Shown: positions 15,101 through 26,583 of the stretch, piece by piece
How the letters are laid out: each line of letters opens with the position of its first letter
How positions within the stretch are numbered: the stretch's first letter is position 1
Made by a program: the position numbers and the translations under genes
Assembly: GCA_963277665.1 (NCBI GenBank)
Contig: CAUJRU010000138.1
Coordinates: 1,472,967 to 1,536,966 of the forward strand
Source of the DNA: Viscum album
Lineage: Eukaryota; Streptophyta; Magnoliopsida; Santalales; Viscaceae
Reading direction: 5' to 3'
Length of the DNA stretch: 64,000 nucleotides
The notes under the pieces: generated by a model
Databases searched by the model: none
The model's input: the letters and a program-made list of their open reading frames with translations, nothing else
Told to the model about the DNA's origin: nothing

Positions 15101-17158
15101 TTCTTGGCATAGATTTTCTGCATAAACATATCATGTTCTGAAGAAAATCTACTGATCTAGTTTTTATTATTCTTGAAGACAAAAAATCTTGTTCATATCA
15201 TCAAACTACCATGGATCCTTAAAATATTAAATGATATGGTGTGAGGTAATCATGTTAATAGGATCACAAAGGGTATCCATATAAATATTAGTTTGTATCA
15301 AAGTCCTGAACGTCTCAATAATACCTAGTGTATATTTATCACTCACCATTACAATAAATAATCATCATAATATTGTAACATAATAATGTTGAAAATGTGA
15401 GGTCAATCATAATCAATTTGAAATAAGTAAATTACTTCTAAAACTATAATTAGAAGGGTAATCACACACTATTCCTTCAAAACCCCATTTTATAAATACA
15501 TAAATCAATTTTATGCTGATAAATGCTTTTAAATACCCCTATGACATTCTAGAGAATTTTTAAAATTATAAATGGTTGAAGTAAGTTTGAAAAAAGGATC
15601 AACACCAATTTCCAAATAAATAACTTATTCATTACAAATATCAAAAGTATTACATCTTCATAAACATGAAAAATAAATAGAAAGGGAAATTTTTCATTTC
15701 AAATAATTATAGTAGTAAAAACCATGTTGAAACCATTTATTAGATTAACTAATTCAATTTAATTATGAAATATCATATTTACAAATAAAATTGGGGCTGT
15801 TCACTTTATTTCCTCAAAAAACACTTTTACGGAAGTTTGAAAAGTAATAAAAAATCTTTTCATTCATATATATATATATATATATATTTGTGGCATGAAT
15901 TTTGGATTATAGAAATTGAAATCTGTATTATAACAATTTAGTCTATGCCATATCCAATTCCTAGAGATGCGAAATAAAAAATAATTCACAAGGTTTTCAA
16001 TGTCATCGTTAATATTAAATTTATTACATTATATGAAATAATTTTCACTAAATATTAAGTTAAAAAATTATTTTCATATTGAAGGAACTAACTAGAATCA
16101 CCCATGTCAGAATATTATGGAAATATAAAAAATCAGATGGAAGGGCGTAAGAACATGATCTGACTCTACTTAGAATGAATTTCAATATAAATTCTTGAGA
16201 GGAAATAAAAAAAATCATGGGATGTTAATGTTCATTAAATTTTTTTTTTTAAAAATCTTTAGAGTTAGAAATAATAATATCCAATAATTATAATTACCAT
16301 TCAAATTACCATTAGAACTTAATCATGAACATGAAATATAAATAATAAATAAATATATGTGTTTGAAAAATTAAATTATGATAAAAATTTCTTCTAAAAA
16401 TTTAATCACATTAAAATGTTAAAATTTAATTACATGTTGATTTTCATAAATATTATTTGAAAAAAGATCTAGTTTTTCCCAAAATGTGTGTTATGTTAGT
16501 GTAGCATGTGTTAATCATTAATAAACCTTAACGAGAACATGTTACAATTATGGAAACTGAATAATTTACTTGTAACCATTACATTTTTTCACATTTCCCT
16601 TCAATAGAAAGTATAAAATGGATCTTACCCTTAAATAGACTATAAAATAATGTATCGACCATTATACAGCACCGTGATTACCCATACATAGGACACATAT
16701 ATAGGGCATAACCAAATGTAGATATATGAATGTCACTTTTTCACTCATAAAACTCATGAAGAGGGGACCATTACATTATAAAAATCATGAATAGTGTTAT
16801 TCACCCACTATTTTAGGATTGGCCAAATGTAGTGATTATACAACCCGCATATGCATATGGAGGTAAATGAATTTAACCATTATCAATTTGATCACCAGAA
16901 AGGTTTACATTACTCTTATAAAACTAATGAAAATATGGAGTTACCCTCATTTAAATCAAAAATTTATCCATTTTTTATGTATGGTGAAAAATACACTTAC
17001 AAAATTCTCATAATATTCATATGGTTATAATTATTTGTAAAATTATTTTATTTCAATTTAAAGTCCATCTACAAAATACATATATTTTGTTTTAATTATA
17101 ATAAAATCGATTATTTTACAATTTTAACCACTATAAGTATTCATTAAATTATAATTAT
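12101..17158. other. AT-rich non-genic stretch left of the old LTR
   Basis: AT-rich sequence with no recognisable gene. A possible reverse-oriented gypsy LTR relic around 13.33-13.48 kb is described in findings. The right end, 17158, is where direct alignment of the two LTRs of the old gypsy element begins. Confidence 0.6.
15866..15888. repeat. (AT)n microsatellite
   Basis: An uninterrupted alternating A/T run of about 22 bases. Confidence 0.85.
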
Positions 17159-18355
17159 TATAACAATATTATATTTTAATCAATATTTCTATTTAAATAA
17201 TTTTTATTCTTCAATACCATGAATTTTATTCAATTATGAGTTTAAAATAACCAGAAAATGTTATTAGTATAAAATGACCATTATAATATAGAAGTTATAT
17301 TAATACAAATAAAAATGAAAAAATAATTTCTAAAATTAAAATAATGTTCCACCTAATTAATAATTTATTATTATGTTTTTAGAAAATGATCATACACTTT
17401 TTTTGTAAAATAAAATTATACTCCAAAAACATAAATTCTTAAAAAATTATTTTATCTTCTATTTATAAGAGAATATTGAAATTTAGAAGTTATGTGAATA
17501 TTATTTAAAAAACATTATCCCATTTTTTAATTAATGATGTAAAAAGTAACATAAAATTATTTATTTATAAATTTTTTAGATCATTTATTTTTGAAGTCAA
17601 AGTGTAGCTACTGATTATTATTAAAAACAATAGTATTTTGTTTTATTTTTTTACAAAAATTTATTTATCTGATTATTGAAAATTTTTAAATTTTAAAAAT
17701 CAATTTTAAATAATTAAAATATTTATTTTTAAAGGACATAATGCACTAATTAATTATAATTACATTTTATATTTTAAAAGGGTATTTTCATAAATAACTT
17801 TTTTACTGGAATTTTACTAGATCTATGTTAAATTAAATTATGCAACATATATGTTTTTCATTAAAAAAACAAAAAATGTTTATATTTTGATGTTAAAATT
17901 GTATTAAATAAGTCACTTTTAATTTTTCCAAAAATTATTAATAACCTTTGTAAATTTTATTACCACAAAAAGTGTAATTTTTGGTAATTTGGGTAAAAAA
18001 GAAATGGTAAATACTATAAAATAAACATAAAATTGTCCACATTATATTGGAGGAATTCAAATCAACCCTTAATACATAAGGATCTAAATTAGGTTGTTTA
18101 GAGATCACTTTTCCATGAAAATGTCTTATATAATATTTAAATCATACAATGCAAAAAATGTCAATCATTATGTCTTAAATATCCCATAAGTGTAAAAACG
18201 GGGAAAATGATATGTTATGAATGAATATAAATGTTAAATTTTAACATATTAAAAAACAATTAAGGATAAAATTATATTTTTGATTAATTGGCCACTTCGA
18301 TGAGATTTTGATATTTATAATATTTAATGTAATAAAATATTTAAGAGGTAATATT
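17159..18355 (+). repeat. 5' LTR of old gypsy element, left part
   Basis: Aligns along its whole length with the start of the 3' LTR at 36414. The clearest block is 18124-18236 against 37381-37492, which share an AATATTTAAATCA stretch and a GAATATAAATGTT stretch in the same order and spacing. The young element breaks the LTR after 18355, and the alignment resumes at 30156. Confidence 0.8.
18351..18355 (+). repeat. target-site duplication ATATT, left copy (young gypsy)
   Basis: ATATT directly precedes the left LTR and recurs directly after the right LTR at 30151-30155. Five bases is the usual duplication length for Ty3/gypsy integrases. Confidence 0.9.
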
Positions 18356-21300
18356 TGTAACATCCCAAGTAAGTAATGAATAATAGATATTTTTATCCAT
18401 GTCTATTAATGATTAAGATAGTGTTTTAGAGGCTTAAAATGAAAATAAATACAATCTTATGCATGGAATAAACTAATATTCTTAAAAGATTGTTTTTCTG
18501 CCTTTTGATGGAAAACCATTTTTGAATCTATCTTTTGACAATTTTATAAACTATATTTGTCAAAATAAACTTCTTCTTTATGATTGGGACATCAAAATTT
18601 ACCTTGTGTGACTTTTTGGTATTTTTCTGACAATGTTCATTTTTTAATGAATAGTGAAAAATACTGCATCAAAACTGCTTTTTAATCTAATTTATTTATA
18701 TGATTAGATTATGTTTTGAATTAGTTTTTAAGTGTAATTAGAATATATTTTTACCATTTTATCCAATGGTGGTCATTGTAATCAATTTCACTTTTAAATT
18801 AGACATAAACTGGTGTCAATCTTTTGGTACTTATTGTTTTGTAAAAACACGCTATTTGCTCTGGCAGTGGGAATTAATTATTAAATTAATTAATGTGACT
18901 TATATTATTTGAATTTTGTAAAATAGACTTCATTTTTGAATTCGGAATATCAAATATAGCTTAGGGTGAATTTTTGGTAATTTTCTGAAAAACTTCAATT
19001 TTTGATGAATAGTGAAACCACTAAGTTGTAATCAAGCAAACTGATTTTTCAGTTAAATGAAAGTTTACCACTAATGTGTATTGAATTTTGAAAATCCGAC
19101 ATACATGTTTGTCATTAAGAAGTAATATTTGGTTCAATGGGATTAACATTTTTTTTTGTTAATAGTAACTTATTAAGTTTTTAATCGTGATTAGTGGTAA
19201 TTAGTGTAGTTTAAGGTAAAAATAATGTTTTAATAGTATGAGATGAGCTTGACACATGTCCTACCATCATTTTTTGTGTCATGGCCGACCAAGACAAGCC
19301 ATGGGTCAACTTGGGGACCCCATGGATCCACATTGGTTGGGAAATGACATAAATTACTTTTTATTTAATGTAAAAGTAAAAATGACACAAACATAATATG
19401 TTTTACGAACACAATTTTTACATGGGGTTATAAAGATAAGATTTTTGATTATAAATAGTCATTAGAAAGATAAAAATATTTCCTAAATCATAGTATTTTT
19501 TTTTAATTTTTAGACATTAAATAAATTAAATTATTTATGACATAATAATGATGCAGCGATGACATCATTATTTGACGATTTAAATAAAATGGAAAGATAA
19601 TGTAACATCTATGAACTACACATGTCCAAAACCAATTGGATGAGTGGATTTCGAACCCTTATCACCTTATCCACGAATTATATCAACGTGGAACCTTTTA
19701 AAACCGATACACATTTTCAAATAAAGTAATGTTTCTTTACTTTCCAAAAGTGCCCCTCCTCTCCTCTTATAAAAGGCCCCCACCTCTACCTCATTTCACA
19801 CACTCCTCAAGCCTTTGGCTCGGCCAACCCCTGCCCATTTACTCTCTCCACATCCCTCTCCTCACCCTAGAGGATTCCCTTTGGGAATAATCCTTTCAAA
19901 AGAATCCTTTAGGCTCAAATCAAAAGGAGTTACACTTTTAAAGGTAATTCATTCTCTCATGTTCATTTGTTTTATTTTGCTTCTCCAACCCCCTAAACTC
20001 TTTTTATTTACTTCTTTTGTAACAACACCAGTATCTTCAATGTACTAGTATGTTGTTATAAGATTTATTTGAGCTACACTCTCACACAACTACATCAAAT
20101 GGTTAAAGAACATATGGTTTCCGTGGATGGCGAAATTCTGCCTCCCGAAATGATGATTGTTCAATACTCATTTAACACCTTCAAAGGTGGCCATTATGAT
20201 GTCACTATTTTTATATATGATATATAATATGTTTATGTTTTCCTTAAGCTTCTGTTTTTTTCATTTTGGGCATACCTTTATGGTTTCCATTATGGGTAAA
20301 CACGATATCTTCATTTTAGGAAGTGCGGACTACTGCCCCCTCAAAGTGATTTGATTCATTAAATACCATATGTGGGATATATAAATGATGGAACTATGAT
20401 ATTATATATGATATTATACTGGAATTATAATATACCTTTATATCATTATGATTCCGTTCTATAAAATACTAAATATAAATGAAAGTAGCGTTCATGCGTA
20501 CGTACGGCTTACCGTCTCCATGAACGGTGCATTTAATTTCTTACCTCTAAATGATTATGTAATATTATAAATGCATGTATGTACTGGATATATATGAAAT
20601 ATATGATATCTACATCATGAATACCATTCTGGATATAATGAATACATGTACAACATGTAACTATAAAGGGATTATTTTTGACTCAAGTACTAATGATCGT
20701 TAAAACGACTGTTGTTAACATAAATAATTACATAGTGTTCATGACATGGTAATAAGTGATATAAAAGGAATAATGAACTTGAAAAAGGTTCTTAAGCATG
20801 TAGAAATTAACTCAGGTTTATTATTCAGGACATTAAAGAAAGATCGAGTCAAGTCGGACCCAAGGTATGGGACTTCGTCTCAATCTCCTTTCATTGAGGC
20901 ATATTTTATTTTATACACAACTTTCTTTTATATGGTGTATAAACCCCTTTGACTTTTACGTTTATTCAAAAGGAATATTTTTTATATGAATCATTTACTA
21001 AACGGCAAAAGGGAATGTTTTTGTCGTACGTATGCGGCGACAACGACTTCTCCGCCGTCGTGACCGTTATTTGAGTTTCGGCTTCCTCTACAAGCCATAC
21101 CTTCTTTTTAAAAGAAAGATAAACACCATATTTTACTTCTCTTTTATTTTGGTATTGACAATGGTTTTCATAATGTTTTTATATCAATGTGTTGTATTGA
21201 TATCTCGTGATTGAAATGTGGAAATTTTATGTTTCCTTTATGCATGTTTTATGTGATGTGATTATGTTATGGTTCTTGGGCATTATTATGAAGACAGGTG

Positions 21301-21919
21301 GTTCTGTGATAAACTAAGGGCGGGTGAGCCTGTTATAGCTCTCCAATGCATTGGGTAACGCAAAGGAGTGAAAAATTAAGGTTTCTCCGAAGAGATTTTA
21401 GGAAATATACTGTGATGGGTATTCCAAACGTAACCAAGAGGGTTACTCCCTACGTAAGAATGTTATGAATGCCTCAAGTTACCTTTATGTCTTATGATTT
21501 CTATGATTTATTCATAATTTTATGAGGTATGTTAAAGTGCCTATGTTTTATGGGTAAAGTATGATTTCATTCTTATGTATATATGAACTCATTTTTCCTT
21601 TCCATGTTTTTTTTATAACCCATACTGAGTTTTTATGCTCGTCCCATGTTTTTGAAATGTTTGTCACAGGTCAAGGGAAAGGTAAATGATAAGATGATAG
21701 AGTCAAGGATGTGTCAAGAAATAATCCATGTTTTATTTTAAATGTGTTTCCATTGATGGGAATGAAGAATACTATCTTTCTGTAACCACTTTGTTTATAT
21801 GTGGAATGTAATGCAAGTTTTATGATCTAATTCTCTAAAACTCTAAACCCGAAAAGATCCTCAATGTGTAATCTTGTAATAACTCATGATTAAGTAAGGT
21901 TTAAGGCTGGGGCCTTATA
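18356..21919 (+). repeat. 5' LTR of young gypsy element
   Basis: A 3564-bp direct repeat of 26584-30150. It begins TGTAACATCCC and ends GGGGCCTTATA, so the termini are TG...TA rather than TG...CA; the ends form only an imperfect inverted repeat. By eye about 13 substitutions separate the two copies over the first 530 bp, roughly 2.5 percent, which suggests a moderately recent insertion. The pyrimidine-rich stretch at 19755-19800 around a TATA box probably marks the promoter. A small GC-richer block near 21033-21066 and a CGTACGTACGG block near 20497 stand out in otherwise AT-rich DNA and are kept in both copies. Confidence 0.95.
19768..19775 (+). promoter_or_regulatory. TATA box in 5' LTR
   Basis: TATAAAAG sits between C/T-rich tracts, about 1.4 kb into the LTR, and is identical in the 3' LTR copy (27999-28006). 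Both LTRs of the old element have a TATAAAA-like sequence at the matching place (near 30917 and 38392). This is the likely start region of element transcription. Confidence 0.65.
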
Positions 21920-21921
21920 GT

Positions 21922-21933
21922 TGGTATCAGAGG
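21922..21933 (+). other. primer-binding site (initiator Met-tRNA type)
   Basis: TGGTATCAGAGG begins two bases after the left LTR and matches 11 of 12 positions of the common plant methionine-tRNA primer site (TGGTATCAGAGC). Minus-strand DNA synthesis of the element would start here. Confidence 0.9.
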
Positions 21934-22055
21934 TCGGTTTAGATAACTTTAGGAGTTAGAATTATATTAAATGATTATCCAAAAATATTTTTTTTCGAAA
22001 TGATATAGCATTTAAAGATTACCATGTTGCTTCATCTAAGACATGTTTGTTCAGA

Positions 22056-23160
22056 ATGGTTTTCCGCAGAGGAAACAGGGAAGTAGTGCTAGGATGGCAT
22101 ACAGAAGGAAATAACCTTCCGAATCAGCATCCTGAGATGGTCAGAATTGGAACTGAACAGTTTGTTGTAGTAATGGCGCAGTTGACTCAAGCGATAATTG
22201 GCTGTGGTATCCATACACGAGATCAGCCAGACCAACCGCAGATGAACATGTCAGTGGTGGAACATTTCATGAGGCAACATCGACTATCATTCAGAGGATC
22301 ATCTGACCCTGTGCTAGCTGAAGGGTGGATTAAAGCACTGGAGAAGATTTTTGATGTCATGGGGTGTTCAGACAATCAAAAGGTTAGTCTTGCTATTTAC
22401 CGTTTTGAGGGTGAAACAGATCAGTGGTGGTCTATGGTTAAAAATATCAGGGATGCCGATGAGATTGATGCTCTTGACTGGGATGAATTCAAAGGTATGT
22501 TTTTTTGAGAAGTATTTTTCTAAGGCTGTTCGACTTAGGATGGAAAAGAAATTCTTGGAATTGAGGCAAGAGGAAGACTCTGTGGCTACCTATGAAGAAA
22601 GGTTCACTCGATTGGCAAGGTATGCTCCAAATTTTATCCGGGACCTTGATAGTAAAATCAATCGTTTTTACTCAGGATTAAAGACAAAATATCGAAGGGA
22701 ATTAGCTTCTCGTGAGTTTAAAAGTTATGAAAAGCTTGTTCGATGTGCTGAGAAGGTGGATATGGAGTTTTCTGATGACCAAGTTTTCTATAACAACCAG
22801 CAGAAGAAGAGACCGAGGTGGAAGGAGAAAGGTAAGAATAATTCAAAAAAGTCTGATGGTAAGAGAACTAAGTTTCTAGTTTGTGATAAATGTGGCAAAA
22901 GGCATGCTGGGGAATGTCTTCTGAATTCTGGGAAGTGCTACCGATGTGGTAAGATGGGACATAAGGCTCGTGATTGCACTGAAAAGGATCAAGGTGAAGG
23001 TAAGAACAAATTTTATTTACAGTTAGTGAAATGTTATAAGTGCAATGAGATGGGTCACTATGCAAACGAGTGTCTGACAAGGATCTTGAGTGATGGGAAG
23101 CAGTTAGACTACAAGCAGAAAGGGGTGGTGAAATCCTTTGCAACTACTTCCGCAGATGTC
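22056..23160 (+). pseudogene. gag (capsid/nucleocapsid) of young gypsy element, frameshifted
   Basis: The first part (to about 22500) reads in one frame and contains the retrotransposon gag core with the HFMRQHRLSF and [11 protein letters not shown] regions. It then hits a stop just after a run of seven T (22500-22506), and the protein continues in the next frame from [16 protein letters not shown], so one extra T explains the break. Three Cys/His clusters follow: a CX2CX3HX3C at 22882-22917 and two standard CX2CX4HX4C zinc knuckles at 22937-22978 and 23032-23073. They would bind element RNA during packaging. The true start is uncertain: the ATG at 22056 is in the gag frame, while the ATG at 22043 is in another frame. 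Confidence 0.85.
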
Positions 23161-23640
23161 GGGCCATCAAATGAAGTTGTATCAGGTACTTTGTTTGTTT
23201 TTTCAGATTATGCCAGTGTGTTGTTTGATTTAGGGTCTACACATTCTTTCATCTCTGAACACTTTTCTAGTAAAATGGGAATACCATCTCAAGAAATGAC
23301 TCTTGAACTTTTGGTAAAAACACCTGGGGGAAATGTTGAGGCAAAAAGAAATTATAAGAATCTTCCTATCCTTATCTTTGGAAAGAACCTACTTGCAAAC
23401 CTTATTGTTCTACCTCTAGTAGAGTTTGATGTTATCCTGGGTATGGATTGGCTCTCTATCTACCATGCTAAGATTGACTGTAGAGCTAAAGAAGTTTCTT
23501 TTCAGAAAGACTTTCAGTTTGTTTACAATAATGAACCCTTACTTTTGATAACATATCAAGAGGCCAATAAACTTGTAAAAGATGGAAATGAATGTTACCT
23601 TGCACACGTCGTTGAAAATAAAGGAACTGTTCAGATTAAT
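23161..23640 (+). pseudogene. aspartic protease domain of young gypsy pol
   Basis: In the same frame as the second half of gag. It shows the usual retroelement protease pattern of an active-site block followed by ILGMDWL (near 23437). The active-site triad, normally D-S/T-G, reads Asp-Leu-Gly here (Asp at 23227, Leu codon TTA at 23230). A single C-to-T change of a TCA serine codon would produce this. The catalytic Asp remains, but the neighbouring hydroxyl residue that stabilises the active site in this family is missing, so activity is doubtful. The protease would normally cut the gag-pol polyprotein. Confidence 0.8.
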
Positions 23641-25020
23641 GATGTGCCAGTGGTAAATGAGTATCCTAATGTTTTTCCTGATGAGTTGCCTGGAATAGTA
23701 CCAGATCGGGAAGTTGAGTTTACTGTTGACTTAGTTCCTGATGCTAAGACAATTTCAAAACCCCCTTATCGAATGGCACAAATTGAACTTTTAGAGTTGA
23801 AGGAGCAATTGCAAGATTTATTAGAGAAAGGTTTCATTAGACCTAGCACATCACCATGGGGTGCTCCTGTTTTATTTGTTAAGAAGAAAGATGGTTCTAT
23901 GAGACTTTGCATTGATTATAGAGCCTTGAATAATATCACTATTAAGAACAAATATCCTTTGCCTCATATCTATGATTTGTTTGATCATCTCCAGGGAGCT
24001 CAGTTTTTTTCAAAGATTGACTTGAGATCGGGGTACCATCAGCTGAAGGTAAAGGAGGCAGATATTCTGAAGACCGCGTTCCGTACGAGATATGGCCATT
24101 ATGAATTTGTAGTAATGCCTTTTGGGATAACCAATGCACCTGCTGTATTCATGGACTTAATGAATAGAATTTTCCATGAGTTCTTGGATATGTTTGTGGT
24201 GCTTTTCATTGATGATATTTTGGTGTTTTCTAAAAGTAAAGAGGAGCATGAAAAACATTTAAGGGTTATCTTTCAAACCTTAAAAGAAAAGAAACTGTAT
24301 GGGAAATTCAGCAAGTGTGAGTTTTGGTTGCAACAAATTTCTTTCCTTGGTCACATTGTTTCTAAAGATGGAATAACTGTTGATCCTGCAAAAACAAAAG
24401 TTGTGGAAGAATGGCCAAGACCAACAAATGTAACCGAGATTCGTAGCTTCCTTGGTTTGGCGGGCTATTACCGAAGGTTTGTTAGAAATTTTTCATGGTT
24501 ATATAGTCCAATGACTAAGCTAACTCGGAAGGGTGTTAAGTTTATCTGGACAAAAGAATGTGATGATTGTTTTTAGGAATTGAAAAGAAGATTGGTGAAT
24601 GCTCCAGTTTTGGCACTACCTTCCAGGAATGGTGAGTTTCTTATATACAGTGATGCTTCATTGAAAGGACTTGGTTGCGTCCTAATGCAGAATGATCAGG
24701 TAATTTCTTATGCTTCACGACAGTTGAAAACTCATGAGGTAAATTACCCTACACATGACTTGGAATTAGCTGCTGTTGTTTTTGCTTTAAAAATTTGGAG
24801 GCATCATTTGTATGGAGTAAAGTGTGAATTATATACCGATCACAAATGTTTAAAGTATATATTCACTCAGAAAGAGTTAAACATGGGACAAAGGAGATGG
24901 CTGGAATTAATCAAGGATTATGATTTTACAATTCATTACCATCCGGGAAAAGCAAATAAAGTGGATGATGCTTTGAGTCGAAAAAGTAATGCTTTATTAA
25001 CAATTGTGCGTTTGGAACGT
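23641..25020 (+). pseudogene. reverse transcriptase and RNase H of young gypsy pol
   Basis: All RT blocks are readable: [20 protein letters not shown], then [11 protein letters not shown] (first catalytic Asp), MPFGITNAP, and [10 protein letters not shown], whose two catalytic Asp codons are at 24211 and 24214. The thumb with [13 protein letters not shown] follows. A TAG at 24574 interrupts the link to RNase H, where relatives have Gln; C-to-T of CAG explains it. RNase H then shows Asp at 24652 (YSDAS), Glu in the DLELAAV block and Asp in YTDHKCL, so its catalytic set looks intact. The enzyme copies element RNA into DNA in cytoplasmic particles. Confidence 0.92.
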
Positions 25021-26253
25021 GATCCTTTGGTTAAGGATTTGATGAACTTTGGCATAGATGTTGTTGGTGCAGGAAGTCCTTCTGTTTTGTTTCAGGTATC
25101 AGTGAGATCATCTCTATCAGATAGAATCAAGCAAGCACAGAAGCAAGACAGTGAGTTGCAGAAAAGGGTAGAGCTAGTTCAGAAAGGTAAGTTGCCTGAA
25201 TTCAACATTGATAATGATTGTGTTTTGAGATTTGGGAAGAGATTGTGTGTGCCTTGTGATTCACAGTTGAAGAGAGAGTTGTTATGTGAAGCTCATAGTT
25301 CTCCGTTTTCAGTTCATCCGGGCAGTACTAAGATGTATAGAGATCTGCGGGAGTATTACTGGTGGGATGGAATGAAAAGAGATATTGCTGATTTTACTGT
25401 GAAGTGTTTGACTTGTCAGCAGGTTAAAGCAGAGCGGCATTTACTGAAAGGGATGCTTCAGCCTTTACCAGTGCCAGAGTGGAAATGGGAGAATATATCC
25501 ATGGACATTGTTGTTGGATTACAGAAGACATCTCGAGGTTATAATGCAATCTGGGTTATTGTTGATCGCTTGACCAAATCTGCTCATTTCCTTGCTATAC
25601 GAGATACTTTCTCTCTTGATCAACTTTCCCGTTTGTATCTTAAAGTGATAGTCAGGTTACATGGAGTTCCTCTCTCCATTGTATCAGATCGTGATCCCAG
25701 GTTTACTTTTAACTTTTGGAAAGGCCTTCAGAAGTCGTTGGGTACTGAATTAAATTTTAGTACAGCTTTTCATCCTCAATCAGATGGGCAGTCAGAACGA
25801 ATAATTCAGACCTTGGAGGATATGCTAGAAGCTTGTTCTATGGATTATCAGGGAAGTTGGGACCAACATCTTTCTTTGGTTGAGTTTTCATATAATAACA
25901 GTTTTCATTCCAGTATACAGATGGCACTATTTCATGCATTATATGGGAAGCGGTGTCGAACTCTAGCTTTCTGGGATGAAGTGGGTGAAAGGAAGTTGAT
26001 GTGACCAGAATTGGAAGAAGAGATGGTATAAAAAGTTCAGCTGATTCAGAAACACATGAGAACAGCTCAGAGCAGGCAGAAGAGTTATGCGGATAACCGG
26101 AGGAAGGATCTATCTTTCGAGGTAGGTGATCATGTTTTTTTCAAGGTTTCTCCTTGGAAAAGTGTGATGAGATCTGGTAAGAAAGGAAAGCTGAGTCCAA
26201 GGTTTATTGGACCATACGAAATTCTGGAAAGAGTTGGATCAGTTGCATACTGA
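25021..26253 (+). pseudogene. integrase of young gypsy pol
   Basis: The N-terminal HHCC zinc site is present (His at 25294 and 25315, Cys at 25405 and 25414). The catalytic core keeps D,D-35-E: Asp at 25504 (SMDIVVG), Asp at 25687 (VSDRDPRF) and Glu at 25795 (GQSERII). The C-terminal GPY/F block (RFIGPYEILERVG) is near 26205. Stops at 26002 (TGA), 26029 (TAA) and 26251 (TGA) cut the frame after the core. The TGA at 26251 fits C-to-T of a CGA arginine codon. Integrase inserts the new DNA copy and makes the 5-bp duplication seen at the element ends. Confidence 0.92.
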
Positions 26254-26544
26254 GTGGCTTTACCTCCGAGTTTATCTCAGGTACACAATGTTTTTCACGT
26301 TTCGATGTTGAGAAAGTATATGCCAGATCCATCTCATGTTTTGAGTCCAGAGGTAGTTCAGCTGGAAGGGAACCTATCTTATGAGGAACAACCGGTCCAG
26401 ATTCTTGACCACAGGGAGCAAGTGTTATGCAATAAGGTGATTCACCAGGTAAAGGTTTTGTGAAAAAACCACATGATTGAAGAGGCAACATGGGAATCTG
26501 AAAATGCAATGAGGGATAAGTACCCCCATTTATTCGATAAGTAA
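26254..26544 (+). pseudogene. integrase C-terminal chromodomain of young gypsy pol
   Basis: Follows the GPY/F module with VHNVFHVSMLRKY and then a chromodomain-like segment (about 26385-26544) containing YEEQPVQILD, HQVKVL, EEATWES and the RDKYPHLF end. The in-frame TGA at 26461 falls where relatives have Trp in the VKVLW block. The reading frame ends at TAA 26542. In chromoviruses this module binds modified histone tails and steers insertion; whether this one still could is unknown. Confidence 0.85.
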
Positions 26545-26569
26545 ATAAATTACGGGGACACAATTTTCT

Positions 26570-26583
26570 AAAGGGGGGAAGGA
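26570..26583 (+). other. polypurine tract of young gypsy element
   Basis: AAAGGGGGGAAGGA lies directly against the TGTAACATCCC start of the right LTR. It is the expected primer for plus-strand synthesis. Confidence 0.92.

Noticed and set aside
16651..16660. TGTATCGACC as the start of the old 5' LTR
   Set aside because: It resembles the 3' LTR start (TGTATCAACC), but the next bases do not align. A gap-free 57-bp match places the start at 17159, and the resulting LTR lengths agree (4229 and 4253 bp).
19815..20354. Open frames inside the LTR (MARPTPAHL..., MFNTHLTPS...)
   Set aside because: They recur in the other LTR simply because the LTRs are copies, are short, and fall in the promoter/leader region. 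Nothing indicates they are translated.
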